Source: Cytidiella melzeri
Taxonomy: Eukaryota > Basidiomycota > Agaricomycetes > Polyporales > Irpicaceae
DNA length: 64,000 bases
Direction of reading: 5' to 3'
NCBI GenBank assembly: GCA_022592445.1
Contig: JABYQR010000174.1
Coordinates: 1 to 64,000 of the forward strand
In this document: piece after piece, positions 10,679 to 21,635 of the stretch
Position numbering within the stretch: the stretch's first letter is position 1
How the letters are laid out: every line of letters starts with the position of its first letter
Translations under genes and position numbers: made by a program
The notes under the pieces: model-generated
What the model saw: only the letters and a program-made list of their open reading frames with translations
What the model was told of the DNA's origin: nothing
Database searches by the model: none

Positions 10679-12270
10679 AAAAAATCTTGCAACACGGCAA
10701 GCACACAACTCTTTGCACTCTGTTTGAGCTCAGAATTGCGTATTTTGATCAACCTTTTTTTGTACATTGAGTATTGCATGTATGTAATTTGTCTACAATG
10801 AAAACAAAATGTTCTTTCTCGTATTCATAACATTGTACACAATCTGCGCTGTTGCGACTCTAGGTGCCTGTCACGCGCACGACCACTATTTGGTTTTGTT
10901 TTGTTTTTCGATCTCTCCACTTCCCCATTATTGTGCTTTTTTCAATACCACCCACTCTCCCAACTTTAGACCACACATATGGTGCAGTGTACCCCTACTA
11001 AGAAGGCCCAAATTTGGACTTTGCATAATTAAGGTGTCAGTGTGCCTGACATTCGCAAGAAAGTCCCAGTTCACCAGTCCACCATCTATTGCACCATCCA
11101 GAACCTATCCCACAATCCTGATTTCTATGCAAACAAGCCCAAGACAGGTCACTCTCACATTCTACAAGACCGCAATCTCTGTCACGCCTCTTTACTCCTG
11201 GCACGACAAGAGGCCCGCAACGCTACAGACGTGCAGCGAAAGGCATTCACACAAGTGGCTGCCCGAACAATGCGTCACAACCTTGCAAAGATTGGGCTGA
11301 AGGGATATGTGCGTCAACAAAAGCCGTTTCTGTCTGTAGCTCATAAGAAGAAGCGCAAGTGGTGGGCTGGACATGCGACCAGATGGGGGCAGAAAGAGTG
11401 GGGGTAATGGTGTTCTCAGATGAGTCCAAATTTAATTTATTTGGCTCAGATGGGAGGGAATACTGCCGAAGAAGACAGGGCGAGAAGTTTTTGGACCAGA
11501 ATGTGCAGAAGACAGTGAAGCACGGGGGTGGGAGTATCATGGTATGGGGATGCATCACTTTGAAGGGAAAAGGAAGGCTACACCGCATTGATGGGAAGAT
11601 GGATGCAAAGCTCTACTGCTTCATCCTATCAGAGTCTCTTCTGGGCACATTGGCAGACCAAAATTTGACCTGCTGACAGATCATTTTCCAACGGGGCAAT
11701 GATCCAAAGCACATGTCAAAGCTTGCCACAGCTTGGTTCAAGGAGAACAAGATCACTGTATTGCCCTGGCCTCCAAATTCACCAGATATGAATATTCTGG
11801 AGAATGTCTGGGACCATCTAGACCACAAATTACGGGCTTGCAAGCAGCAACTGTTGAATAAGGAGGAGCTGTGGGAGGCATTGCAGGAGGAGTGGGCAAA
11901 TTTGGATGATGAGTATATCAAGGGATTGTATGAGTCTCTCCCCACTCATGCAGCAGAGCTTATGCGGGCAAAGGGGTCTTATACTAGGTACTAATTTTAC
12001 CAGAATTTTCTGACAAATTTTTACATAGAATAGTCGAGATGATGTGCAATAGTAGTAGTACAACACGTGGGCGCCTAATGCAGTTTTCGCGCGGATTGTA
12101 CGTAGTTCCTCGCGCACAACATCGATCAGCCTTTTTTCACTAAGGACACAATTTTTACGTGATAATGAACGTGTGAGAACTGTAACCCAAAACTATATGC
12201 AAAAAATGAGCTCGAACAATGAGAAAAATCTTGCGCGCTTGCGGTGTCGCAAGACTTTTTGCCGCTACTG
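10679..12270 (+). mobile_element. Tc1/mariner element, 1592 bp, inactive
   Basis: It is bounded by TA target duplications at 10677-10678 and 12271-12272. Terminal inverted repeats begin CAGTAGC[A/G]GCAAAAA and extend at least 40 bases with several mismatches. It holds one broken transposase. The two ends differ largely by CpG-to-CpA changes in the left copy. Confidence 0.9.
10979..11994 (+). pseudogene. Tc1/mariner transposase, broken
   Basis: The intronless frame starts at ATG 10979 (VQCTPTKKAQIWTLH), with an HTH region (DIRKKVPVHQSTIYCTI), then the DDE domain: VMVFSDESKFNLFGSDG, GNDPKHMSK and PNSPDMNILENVWD, so the catalytic D-D-E is still legible, with 34 residues between the last two as in DD34E elements. 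Three lesions are visible: an in-frame TAA at about 11,030, a frameshift at about 11,380-11,405, and a TGA at 11674-11676. The remaining C-terminal frame is open to the TAA at 11992. The protein cannot be made whole. Confidence 0.9.
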
Positions 12271-12272
12271 TA

Positions 12273-12345
12273 TTTAACCGCGTTGGCGTCTGCCGCATAG
12301 CGGTCGTGCGTCTGCCGCTATGCGGCAATGTGGTTGCGGTAGCGG
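12273..12345. repeat. CCGC palindrome cluster beside the mariner element
   Basis: CCGCATAGCGG and CCGCTATGCGG are perfect palindromes, followed by GCGGCAATGTGGTTGCGGTA, which matches 4239-4259 in reverse complement with one change. It probably belongs to the same unclassified repeat family. From 12,346 to 12,770 no gene is seen. Confidence 0.45.
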
Positions 12346-12770
12346 CAAATCCTACGTGCCCATACACTCCCAAGCAAATGCAATGTTGGGCGGATATGAG
12401 TGCAGGGTATGTCGTCGCGGCGACAAAAGGAGGGAATGTGGCAGTTTGAGGGATGGGCGTGCGACAAAAAAAAAATCACTGAGATGGGTGTGAAACGTCG
12501 CTCCGACAACCAGCCCATCATATAATTTGTCTATAGCCAGTTTATCTAGACCAGCAATAATGGACATCGAGCGTACAAAATCATCATTATATGCACAGTT
12601 CAACTATCTGACCACCATGTTATGTGTGATTGAACGTGCACAGTGCGAGCAGAAGCCGCGAGAGACTCGGGCAATATAGTAGACATATGATCCCTCTTTA
12701 CTTGAGCTGGAGTGGACAGTGCGGAACGAACAAATAGCATAGTTGAAACAACAACAATTTGTAGATACAG

Positions 12771-13864
12771 CTAATTCAGAGTACAATTATACAACGCGAG
12801 CTGCCCCTGAATTTCCGTCCAAACATCCCTGCGAATCTCCTCGCGCGTACGTGCAGCTACAGGTTCAGGTAGGAGCTTCTGTGCTGGGCCAGGGGCACGC
12901 TCCGGCTTGAAGCGCGCCATCCAGGAGTCGAGGAAACTGCCTTCAAAAGGAATGCCGGTATTCCAATCAGGCCAGTTGTCACCAGCAGGAAACTTGGGAT
13001 AGATGCCGACAAATGCCATCCAGTACAGCGAAACACCCCACAACCACTGGGGATGTGTCCGGTCCAAGACAGTCGTGAGGAGCCAACGCTCGACACCGTT
13101 GAGGAGCAATTCCCAGGATGCAAACAACTTGCAATTGAAATGCTTGAGGGTGGTTGCGAACGTAAGCGGGTAATCAGTCTCCTGTGCTGAATATGTGAGG
13201 TGCATGTCGCTCAACGCAAGGCGCGATGGACTTACTGGTGGGAGGGTGACCGCGAAGTCATAATCGGCCTCTTCGCCTTTCACCTTTGTGGGGCGCACTG
13301 TTGCCATAAGGAAATCAGCAGCCTCGGGAGGCACTGCAACTGTGATTGTGAGGGGCTATGAAATGTTAGCAACTCGAGTGCTTGAGAACATGGCGAATCA
13401 ACTTACCACTGCGTCCGATGTCTGTGATAAGCCGTAGATCTCAATCCATAAAGGAACACGACGGCAGCCAATGACCTCTTCACCGTGTTGTCGCTGTCCG
13501 GGATTGACCATAAAGACAGTCGCCATGGTTGAGGGAAGTTGCAGGCGATGTTGCAAGAGGGAGGATGTTGCGGAAGGACTGGCAACACTGACAACAACGC
13601 TGAAGGGGACAAACCCAATGCCAACGCCTCTGGCAGACGCCGAGGAAGTTCGCACAGTCACGTGTGCGTCTCCCTTGTCGAGATCAGCAACCTCAAACAC
13701 ATCGATGGGTTTGCAAACTCTTCTCCTTTCTCTACGATGTGCGCGCAAAGCTTGAGAAAGTTTGGCTAAAGGTGAGCAAGACAGTTCTTGTCTTGTATCG
13801 TGCGATCTAACTTGACTGAGGCTGTTTACAGCTGCAGTATCATTCTTGTACTACCTTTGCACAT
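12771..13864 (-). CDS. hypothetical protein, possible accessory gene of the adjacent CACTA-like element
   Basis: Exons in transcript order are 13864-13855, 13765-13407 and 13355-12771 (317 aa). The two large exons are well supported; the 10-bp first exon is inferred because it supplies an ATG and frame through a GTAGTA..TTTAG intron. If that start is wrong, an internal ATG at residue 76 (MATVFMVNPG) is next. The protein has a basic N-terminus, Ser-rich middle, and a Trp-rich C-terminal half (WLWGVSLYWMAF, NWPDWNTGIPF, SFLDSWMARF). I recognise no domain. Its proposed start lies 12 bp from the divergent start of the transposase pseudogene, so it may be a second gene of that element. Confidence 0.55.
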
Positions 13865-16800
13865 CCACCAATCAGCATGTCTGCAAACACTTCAGCTTAC
13901 AGCTTAGACCCTGCAGGTACGTACATAGGGATTGCTCTGGTTCTCTATGTATGCTAACACCTTCTATGCAGTGTGGTCTTTAGGCGATAAGGACCAAGTG
14001 ACATGCTTGTTGTGTCCAAGCTTGACTTCTGGTCTTCCACTCACAATTGCACGCCGCTACGCTCAGGGCCACGGATCTACAGCTCGGCATCAGCAGCGCC
14101 TCCAGTACCGTCGGCAGCTACAAGAGGCCAACCTTGAGTGCTCCAAGCTGCAAGAAGCAGAAGTGCAGAGGCAAAAAATGCAAGGCATTGAAGAGTCTCC
14201 AGACACATCTCAGGATGAAGCACGTCTGGTGGACATGTTTCATGATTAAGTTCCATTCAGGGAGCTCTGGCAACTCCAGGACCGTGAGCACAGTGTGGGG
14301 GTATTAGAGGTTGATAAAGAGGAGGAGGAGTATGCTGCCGGAAATGCCGAGCGCGATGAGATGTTGGATCCAGAGTATGAGTTGTTTGAGGATGACATGC
14401 AAGATGAGCATGGTGAGCAGGACACCATAGGCATAGGTGAGTTGTCCTACCTGGGTATGAAGCATTGCATGATTAAAAGTCCCGTTAACAATCTATCATA
14501 GGTATTCCAGAGTTCTCACACTCCAGTCAGCCATCTGCCCAGGATTCATTGTTCTCTCCATGGCCATCCAAGTCAGTAAGTATAAGTAGGGTCCTACAGT
14601 CAGATAGCTACTAATTCCCATCAGCTCTTTCTCACAGACCTCTTGTTAACATCTCCACGTCTGCAGTTCTCGGATGCACAAATCAGTGCAATGCTTAGAT
14701 GGGCCAAGGCGTTACACGCACGTGACGTTCCGACCTTGTACGCTATCAAGAAAATGCGCCAGGACCTCTGTCGTCTGGTTGGAGATCCCACAAAGAAGGT
14801 TGTAATTCCTAGCGGCAATATCTTCTACATCAATGATATTGGGGCTGCGGTTGCAAAGGTACGGATTGTATATCTTGTAATCAAATCTCAATCTGAACCT
14901 GTTTAAGAATTACCCAAATCCTTTGACTCGATTTGCAATGTCCGACTTTCCTGAAGACTGTGGAGGGTATATGTCTGAAGCACAGCATGGTTTCAAGATG
15001 CTTCGCGATGGCCCTGAAGGCATTGTCACACCTGCTGTAAGGGTTGAAAGGAAGATCTTTTTCACTCAGGAGCTGCTTCAGCGATCCGACACGTTCTATT
15101 TTATACCGGAGCGGTTCTTTGTGGATCGTTGTAGTTCACAACGAGACCCAATCCCAACTGCTGGAGGCACATCAGAGACACTTACAGCATTAGGCCGTAG
15201 CGTTTCTTGGACTGAGGTAAGGTACATCTTCAATTGGATGTATTTTTTTCTCACTGGTTGATTAAATATAGCGTGGTTTTGTTGTGAGCAACCGACAGAT
15301 GCTATGTCCTGTGGCTACCTTCAAGGTTCCCTTCGACAAATTGTATGGGTCATATCCTGAACATTTCCAGCTGTTCTCTGGTATGTCTCAATAAACCCAC
15401 TTAGTGACTTTCTCACTTAACTTAATTTGCACAGATGAGTCTCGGAAATACACCGAAAAAATGCCAAATCCCATTCGACAACTTGCCAAGGGCAGGATGT
15501 GCTACGCTGTCCCATTCATCGTGTTCATTAATGATGTTTCTGGCAATGTTTCACAGCAGTGGAACAAGCATAATGTTGTCTACGCCTCTAACGCAAACTT
15601 GCCACGGGAGATGATAGAAAAGGAATTCTCGGTCAAGTTTGTCTTATCATCACCACATGCGTCTCCAATAGAGCTTGCAAAGGCTGTCTGTGACTCCATA
15701 AAGTAAGTACAGTCCTGAATTCTGCTGCAGAAAAATTATACTGGTACTTTTTACTTACTTCTCAAATAGTTCAGCAGCCCAGAATGGTGTTGAGGCCTGG
15801 GACTGCAAGTATGACGAAGAGGTTTTGTTGCTTCCATATGGCTTTTTTTTTGGTGGCGACAATCCCATGTAAGCAGAGGAATGCAGTCACAACGGGCTTG
15901 GTTGTAATCTCTTTTGCCGAACTTGCAAAGTTGGTGGTACCAAGGCTCATAAAGCCTCAGAAGAAGGCTTTCTTGAGCTATTCTCTGTTTGTTTCTTTCT
16001 CTCTATCTTCTTTTCAAGAGTCAAGGTTGGGAACCTGATTTTTTGTGCTACTGTAGGAAGGCCCACTTCGAACACCACATGAAACAGACGCAGAAATTCG
16101 AAGACAGCTCAGCATGTCTGTTCTCCCTGGAGCTCAGAGCAAGGTTGACAGCGCACGTCAGGCCACTGGTGTTTGGGACTCAGGACTTCACAGCATCATT
16201 CATACCTTGATTGAGATGGGTAAACAGCTTCGGAAGGCACGGCCAGACAATTCCCAGGCATCTGAGGATGCAATACGAAAGCAGCTTGAGACAGAGCTAG
16301 ATCGCCTACTTCAGCCACATTCCGTGGATGACTGGATTAACCCATTGCTTGGACTAGCCGGTCAGTTTCCACAATATTCATGTTACCATTGATCTCATAT
16401 ATCATTCAAGGAGTTAACATTCACATGGATACACCTACTGAGATACTACACACAGTGCTGCTAGGTGTTGTCAAGTACTTCTGGGGCCAGACTGTTCATA
16501 TCATCGAAAAAGCAAAGTCGCTTGCTTTACTTGAAGCACGAATGGAGTCACTCGCGGTGCATGGCCTCAATCTCCCTGCGTTTGTTCCAGCATACATCTG
16601 CCATTACCGTGGGGGTCTTATTGGAAAGCATTTCAAGAGCCTTGCTCAAGTAATGCCATTCCTCATTCATGACCTAGTTCCTCAGGATGTACTTGATGGA
16701 TGGAATGTGATTGGAGAACTGGTTGTTCTTCTCTGGCATACAAGTATTGAGGACCGAGAAGTATACTTGGCATGTTTCATTTTATTTTATGGTGTTGCAC

Positions 16801-18262
16801 TATCTCATTGCTGCTGTAGGCCCATCTATCTAGGACCATTCAAGACCTTCTCAATATCACTGCAAAATGTGTACCGAGCATTCTCATCACCAAGCCAAAA
16901 TTCCACTTCCTAGTCCATCTTCCAGCATACATCCGCCGTTTTGGCCCTGCCATTCTCTTTTCGACAGAACACTATGAGAGCTTCAACCACGTATTCCGGC
17001 TTTCATGCATCCACAGCAATCAGCAATCACCCAGTCATGACTCCTGTAAGACCTTTGCTGCACAGGACGCTGTCAAGCATGTGGCCCTTGGTGGATTCTG
17101 GTATGATGCCGAGAAGAAGACTTGGAGATCTGCAGGTCATGGAGTCCGGGACTACATGAGGGATCATCCAGAAGAGAAAGCACACCTGGGTTATAAAGAA
17201 ACCAAGCCTGTTATTTCTGGTATGATTCTGAAGATGCTACACTATCTCTGTGACTATACTGATAATTATGCTAGGATCTGCACACCTACCCAAGTCACAG
17301 CGGAGACATTCGATGTCTGTTACATGGGCACAAACATACTCCTCAACAGTCACTAGCAGCTCACCCTCAGCTCAACTTGCTGCCCATGGACTGGACACAC
17401 AACGCTACTTCAAGGTTGAGTCTATGACTCTCATCAACGGCAATAAAGTTGTCACTGGGAAAGATATTCTTGTTAAGTATGGTGATAATCAGGTGAGCTA
17501 TCTTAGTTTTGGTAAATGTTTCACTATCATTGAATCTTCTCCTGCTCTTAGTACAAATTTGCACGTGTTATTGAGATGCTGGTGCCACTGGAAAATGTCT
17601 CCCAAGTTTCTCACATCTCTGTTCAGCTGTTCAAGATAGAGGACACACAACATGAGAAGCTTCGAGTCTCTTGACTGACCTTGACACAAGACACTGCCCT
17701 TTGTAACAGTTAAGGTTACTACTCACCAGTTAAGTTGTTAAACTTGAGGGGATAGAGTGAGATAGAGTGTAAGAGAGGTGGTGAGCAAAGTACAATAGAG
17801 TACTGAGTAGTCCTTTATCAACAGAGTGGATAAGACTGAGGGGATATGCCCTCAGGAGTGCCTCTATATATACATGAAGGGGAGGACCCCAGGTACTACC
17901 CTAAGACCCCTAATACCTACATGAGTAAGCGAAGTAATCTACCTTACTAAGCATGCCCTATGCCCTAGTGGTGCCACTTCAATAATCAACCAATAGCAAT
18001 TGTCCCCATGACCTGACCCCATGACCCAGCTCCAAGGCTAGACTTGTTCTAGCTTGTTCTAAGACAAGGCTAGACTTTTCCAGAAGGTTCTAAGAACTAT
18101 GACATCATCTAATGGAATGTTCTATACTATGACATCATAGTTCCAGCATGTTCCACAAGGTTCCAGAGAGTTCTATCATGTGATACACATATAAGGAAAG
18201 GAGCGCATCAGCGCATCAGAGACAGGAGGCGCATCAGCGCATCAATTGATAGGCACTGAGAA

Positions 18263-18412
18263 TAAGCGCCGGAATAGGCGCCTGATAAGCGCCAGATAAG
18301 CGCTGGATAAGCGCCTAAATAGACGCCAGATAAGCGCCAGATAAGCGCTGGATAAGCGCCTAAATAGACGCCAGATAAGCACTGGATAAGCGCTTGACAA
18401 GCGCTTAAATAT
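18263..18412. repeat. short tandem repeats around GATAAGCGC
   Basis: Units such as GCCAGATAAGCGCTGGATAA and GCGCCTAAATAGAC alternate in imperfect array form; one about 60-bp composite block is repeated nearly exactly at about 18,287 and 18,335. Just upstream, GCGCATCA is also repeated four times (18207-18242). Confidence 0.8.
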
Positions 18413-19014
18413 TCCAATAATACCGTTGAGACACTTAGTCACGCTTCAAACTAAGAACAACCTTAAAGACAACACAACCACCCACGAAGTGGCAATAGAA
18501 GTGTAAAGGTGTGGAAGCGCGGAAGTGTTAAAGTAACGCGAGGTGGTCTAAGAGTCCTAGTTTTACTTGTGCTAAAAGAGCGACAAGGTTTTTGTGATAT
18601 TGTTTATATGAAGGGAACTAGACGGGCAACTACCACGCGTATCGCGGGTAAAAGGGGCAAGTCGGCGTGGTGAAAGCGAAAGAGTTATAGTGCGGCTCCA
18701 AGAGAGCGCGCGTGAAAGGTCGCGGCTTGTAGGAAAACGGTGCGCGGAGGGACGCAGAAGATAAACGCAGACGCAATATGAATCTCGAACACAAAACGCG
18801 GTCGCTGGTGAAGATGAAGTGGTCGCTGTAAAACGCGGGCGCAGTGAAAGTGAACGCAGTAAGCTCGACGCAGTGAAGATGAAACGCAACGCAGTAACGC
18901 AGTAAGATAACGCAGTTAAAAAGCAAACGCAGTATAACGAAGCCGAAAGGAAACGTGAGAGAAAGAGAAGCTAATGGCGCGCGAGTCGTAGCGGAAGGCT
19001 GTGTGAGATCGCCG

Positions 19015-19581
19015 TCAAGTGGACTCGACAGACTGCGCGCGGGGGCGGTAGTGTAGAACAACACCTCCCGAGCGGCGATGCGTATTACAAGCAAACGCGT
19101 GGCCAACGACGACGTTGGTAGAGCTGGTAAGATTGAACTGTACTAGTTCGCACTCGTGACCCTCGCCTTCAAAGTCTGGAGATAGCCAGCAATCTGGGTG
19201 CGGCGCGCGCGGGCAATCGCAGTCGAGTGGGACGAAAGGTCCTGTACGTAGGGGAATTGGATGGTCGCTCTGAGTGTCGCAATAGGAGCAGTTATCGAGC
19301 GAGTCCGCGACAGATGCGACGGACGACGCTGGCGAGGGTGATTTAGGAGTAGGTCTCTCAGGGGAGACCGTAGGCGCTGCTGAGGGCTCGGGCGGCGGCG
19401 TGGGCGCGGGGATGGTGGGATAACGGCGTTGAATCTCGCGCGGGCGCGGGCTGAAAGGGCAACGGCGTTGAATCTCGCGCGGGCGCGGGCTGAAAGGGCA
19501 ACGGCCGGTGGGTGAATGGGGAACAGTGGGACAGCAGCAGCAGGCTCGAGGCGGGTTGTTGTTGTTGGACGCCGCGGGCAT
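19015..19581 (-). CDS. hypothetical protein encoded inside the 2642-bp insertion
   Basis: A 188-codon open frame starts at ATG 19581, about 150 bp downstream of a minus-strand TATA motif. The N-terminal half is Pro/Arg/Ser-rich with a 13-residue repeat (CPFSPRPREIQRR twice); the C-terminal half contains Cys and His residues (CSYCDTQSDH, DCDCPRAPHPDC). It has no similarity I recognise to Gag, Pol or transposases. The region is very GC-rich, which favours chance open frames, so its reality is uncertain. Confidence 0.3.
   Translation of the reverse strand: MPAASNNNNPPRACCCCPTVPHSPTGRCPFSPRPREIQRRCPFSPRPREIQRRYPTIPAPTPPPEPSAAPTVSPERPTPKSPSPASSVASVADSLDNCSYCDTQSDHPIPLRTGPFVPLDCDCPRAPHPDCWLSPDFEGEGHECELVQFNLTSSTNVVVGHAFACNTHRRSGGVVLHYRPRAQSVEST
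19422..19499. repeat. 39-bp exact tandem duplication
   Basis: AACGGCGTTGAATCTCGCGC starts both copies at 19422 and 19461. The length is a multiple of three and keeps the minus-strand open frame. Confidence 0.9.
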
Positions 19582-19730
19582 AAACGTGGAAGAGATCGCA
19601 ATGAGGCAACGCAGGAGAGGCTACAGCTAGGGACGCGAAGAGACTCCCTCGACGCGAGCGCAAAGTGTCAAATATACTCTGGGAACTGGGGTGTGGATTG
19701 ATTTATTTCCTACGCAGTACAAGCAACACC

Positions 19731-19741
19731 TTTTTATATAC
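19731..19741 (-). promoter_or_regulatory. candidate minus-strand TATA box inside the 2642-bp insertion
   Basis: The minus strand reads GGGTATATAAAAAGG here, with AATAAA about 20 bp further on. It would drive transcription towards the 188-codon frame, as an LTR or element promoter might. No experimental support. Confidence 0.4.
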
Positions 19742-21635
19742 CCTGACGACCCTCTCCTAAACCTTTCCTTCTATGTCTTAAACCCAAACGCGAGAGCGAG
19801 GAAACGGGGTGGCAGAATACTTCCGTCTGCGGAGGCAAAATGCCCAGCGAATCGACGCCTGGCGGGACACAGCGCTGGTCGACGCGGAGTAGCGGCGCGC
19901 GCCCTTGCGCTGCAGAGGCGCCAACCGTCGCGAGCAGGTGATGAGACGCCGTCCAGGAGTTGCACAGCGTGGCGTGATAGGAGCCTTCCTGAAACGGGGT
20001 TCGCGCGTCAAGTTTCTTCTACCGTTGTTCCGACCCGTGTCCGATGCACTTGGTGGCTGGCCGGCCCATGCTCCGATGCAAAAGGGGCGTGTCTGTGTAG
20101 CAGAGTTCGGTGCAATTCCTCGGCCTCGGATGTTTCCGGCGCATTGCTCCTTGTCAAGTCCTCGGATCCTCGGCGGACTCCTCGTGCTCGTGACGCTGGG
20201 AAAGTTGAGGGACTTGCCGCTCAGGATGACGCGGGCCGCGCAAATGGCGGGCTGCTGCCGGTTCTCCGCGCCTAGCCGATTTCCGGGCGTATCACCGTTG
20301 CCTGGTAAGGCAAGTCTTGTAGAGACATTGAAAATCTGTGACACCCTTCTCACACTCCAGGTATGTTAAACGCAATTGTACAGCTGTCTGTGCTCAGTCA
20401 GGGATTATTGCAGGACATCATATGTGCAGTCAATACCCAGCACAATTGCACAGACTCGGACTCCCAATGCATAGGAGTGACATTGCATCCTACCCGGCAA
20501 GAATGCACCTTCACAGAGCATTGTACCAAGCAAATTGCTCAGCATGCAGAGACACCTCACTTCTTACTCAATATCTACTCAATTCACAACTACGAGCAGA
20601 TTGCTAAAGCTCTTCCTTCATTGCTACGACGGGCTGAGCCAGTTATCCCTGACACAGCAGTTTTAGAAGTGCAGAAAGCAGCTGTGAAGCACATGGGAGC
20701 TCGAAAAGCTGCATCAAAAGCTGCACTTCCACCTTCCAGCACCACAAGGATCACCAGACTGATCACTCCAGCTGCGTTCAATGTGTCCAACGTCATGACA
20801 CAGCCTTTACCAGGTAAGCCCCTGTGCATGAAGGGTATATCCGCACACACACTAATGATCATGTTCATCACATGCAGACAGCAGGGCTGTGACTGCACAA
20901 CCATTTGAAACACCTCAACGGAGCTCGGTCAAACAAGGTGCAAAGCGCAAGGTAACAGAAATGGATGTGAGTATCAGTTCCTACAATTATTGTGAATGTG
21001 CTCATTTTTTGTGGGCAGAAGGAAGCAGGCAGAGGTTTCCAAGCCAATCCAATTGCTTCCAGCTCTCAATCTCAAAATTGCGAGAGCAACACTGGTGCTG
21101 CATTTGCTGATTCACAATGGCAGCGTTCATTTTCTTGGCCAGCAGCACAGCCAGGTCCTCACATTCCTGAGTCTGGGCCACCCTTTCCACCTCCATTTGC
21201 GCCGCCGCAGTTCCTTTCACCATTCTCCCCACACCCACCTCCATTTGCACCACCACCATTCCTTCCACCATTCTCCCCACACCCGACACATGCAAGGAAC
21301 AAGCAATCATCAATTCCGCCGCCGCCCCCATCCCACACAATTGACATTCCTGTTGCAGATCGCGATCCACCACACCCCTCAGCCGTGCCTCCTCAATCTT
21401 TCAATCGATTCTCGCACTGGACCCGCGCGACGCCATTTGGGCCCGAAAATGACTCTTCGCACATGTAAACTAGTGCCTCACCTTTTTAATAGTACAACAT
21501 GCTCACTCGTCGTGGTCAATTCATGTGGCCTCATTGTTGACCAAACGAAGATAAACACGGTGCGTTTATATCGACGCAGGGCGCTTCTGACCTTTCTCCA
21601 GGTCACACTGGTTGTTCGACACCCTTGCCTCTCTC

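Larger units (their letters stand above)
17702..20343. mobile_element. 2642-bp insertion with TG..CA ends and 5-bp target duplication, class unresolved
   Basis: It is flanked by CCCTT at 17697-17701 and 20344-20348. Removing the insert and one CCCTT rejoins transposase exon 13 in frame (ACT GCC CTT CTC ACA). The ends are TGTAACAG and CTGTG ACA, so short imperfect inverted TG..CA termini. I find no pair of long terminal repeats inside, so it may be one very long solo LTR or a non-autonomous element. The left 840 bp is AT-rich with GATAAGCGC repeats; the right 1800 bp is GC-rich with a minus-strand promoter-like motif and open frame. Confidence 0.85.
13877..21468 (+). pseudogene. large CACTA/EnSpm-like transposase of a basidiomycete-expanded family, split and broken
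   Basis: Sixteen exons can be followed: 13877-13916, 13972-14436, 14502-14575, 14625-14858, 14908-15216, 15272-15380, 15435-15702, 15770-15986, 16057-16360, 16411-16760, 16820-17219, 17275-17492, 17552-17701 joined to 20349-20360, 20414-20813, 20878-20966 and 21019-21468. Landmarks are ASNANLPREM, SSPHASPIEL, ECSHNGLGCNLFCRTCKVGG, PTEILHTVLLG, HLPAYIRRFGPAIL and CAVNTQHNC, which I associate with a large family of unnamed CACTA-like transposases in mushrooms. The C-terminus is Pro-rich with a 16-residue tandem repeat (PPFAPPQFLSPFSPHP). Lesions: TAA 14247-14249, an extra T in the T-run at 15843-15851, TAA 15870-15872, TGA 17672-17674, and a 2642-bp insertion. Family name is from memory. Confidence 0.8.

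Noticed and set aside
17702..18440. Canonical LTR pair within the 2642-bp insertion
   Set aside because: The first several hundred bases have no copy at the other end; only the terminal eight bases are similar in inverse.
13877..21468. Naming the large transposase Plavaka or KDZ
   Set aside because: Its signature motifs do not match what I recall of Plavaka (GDK.WPVYL..GN) or KDZ (CxC clusters, KYDxxCQY) proteins, so only a CACTA-like label is used.
20363..21468. Independent gene
   Set aside because: Exon phase and family motifs show it is the C-terminal part of the transposase interrupted at 17701.
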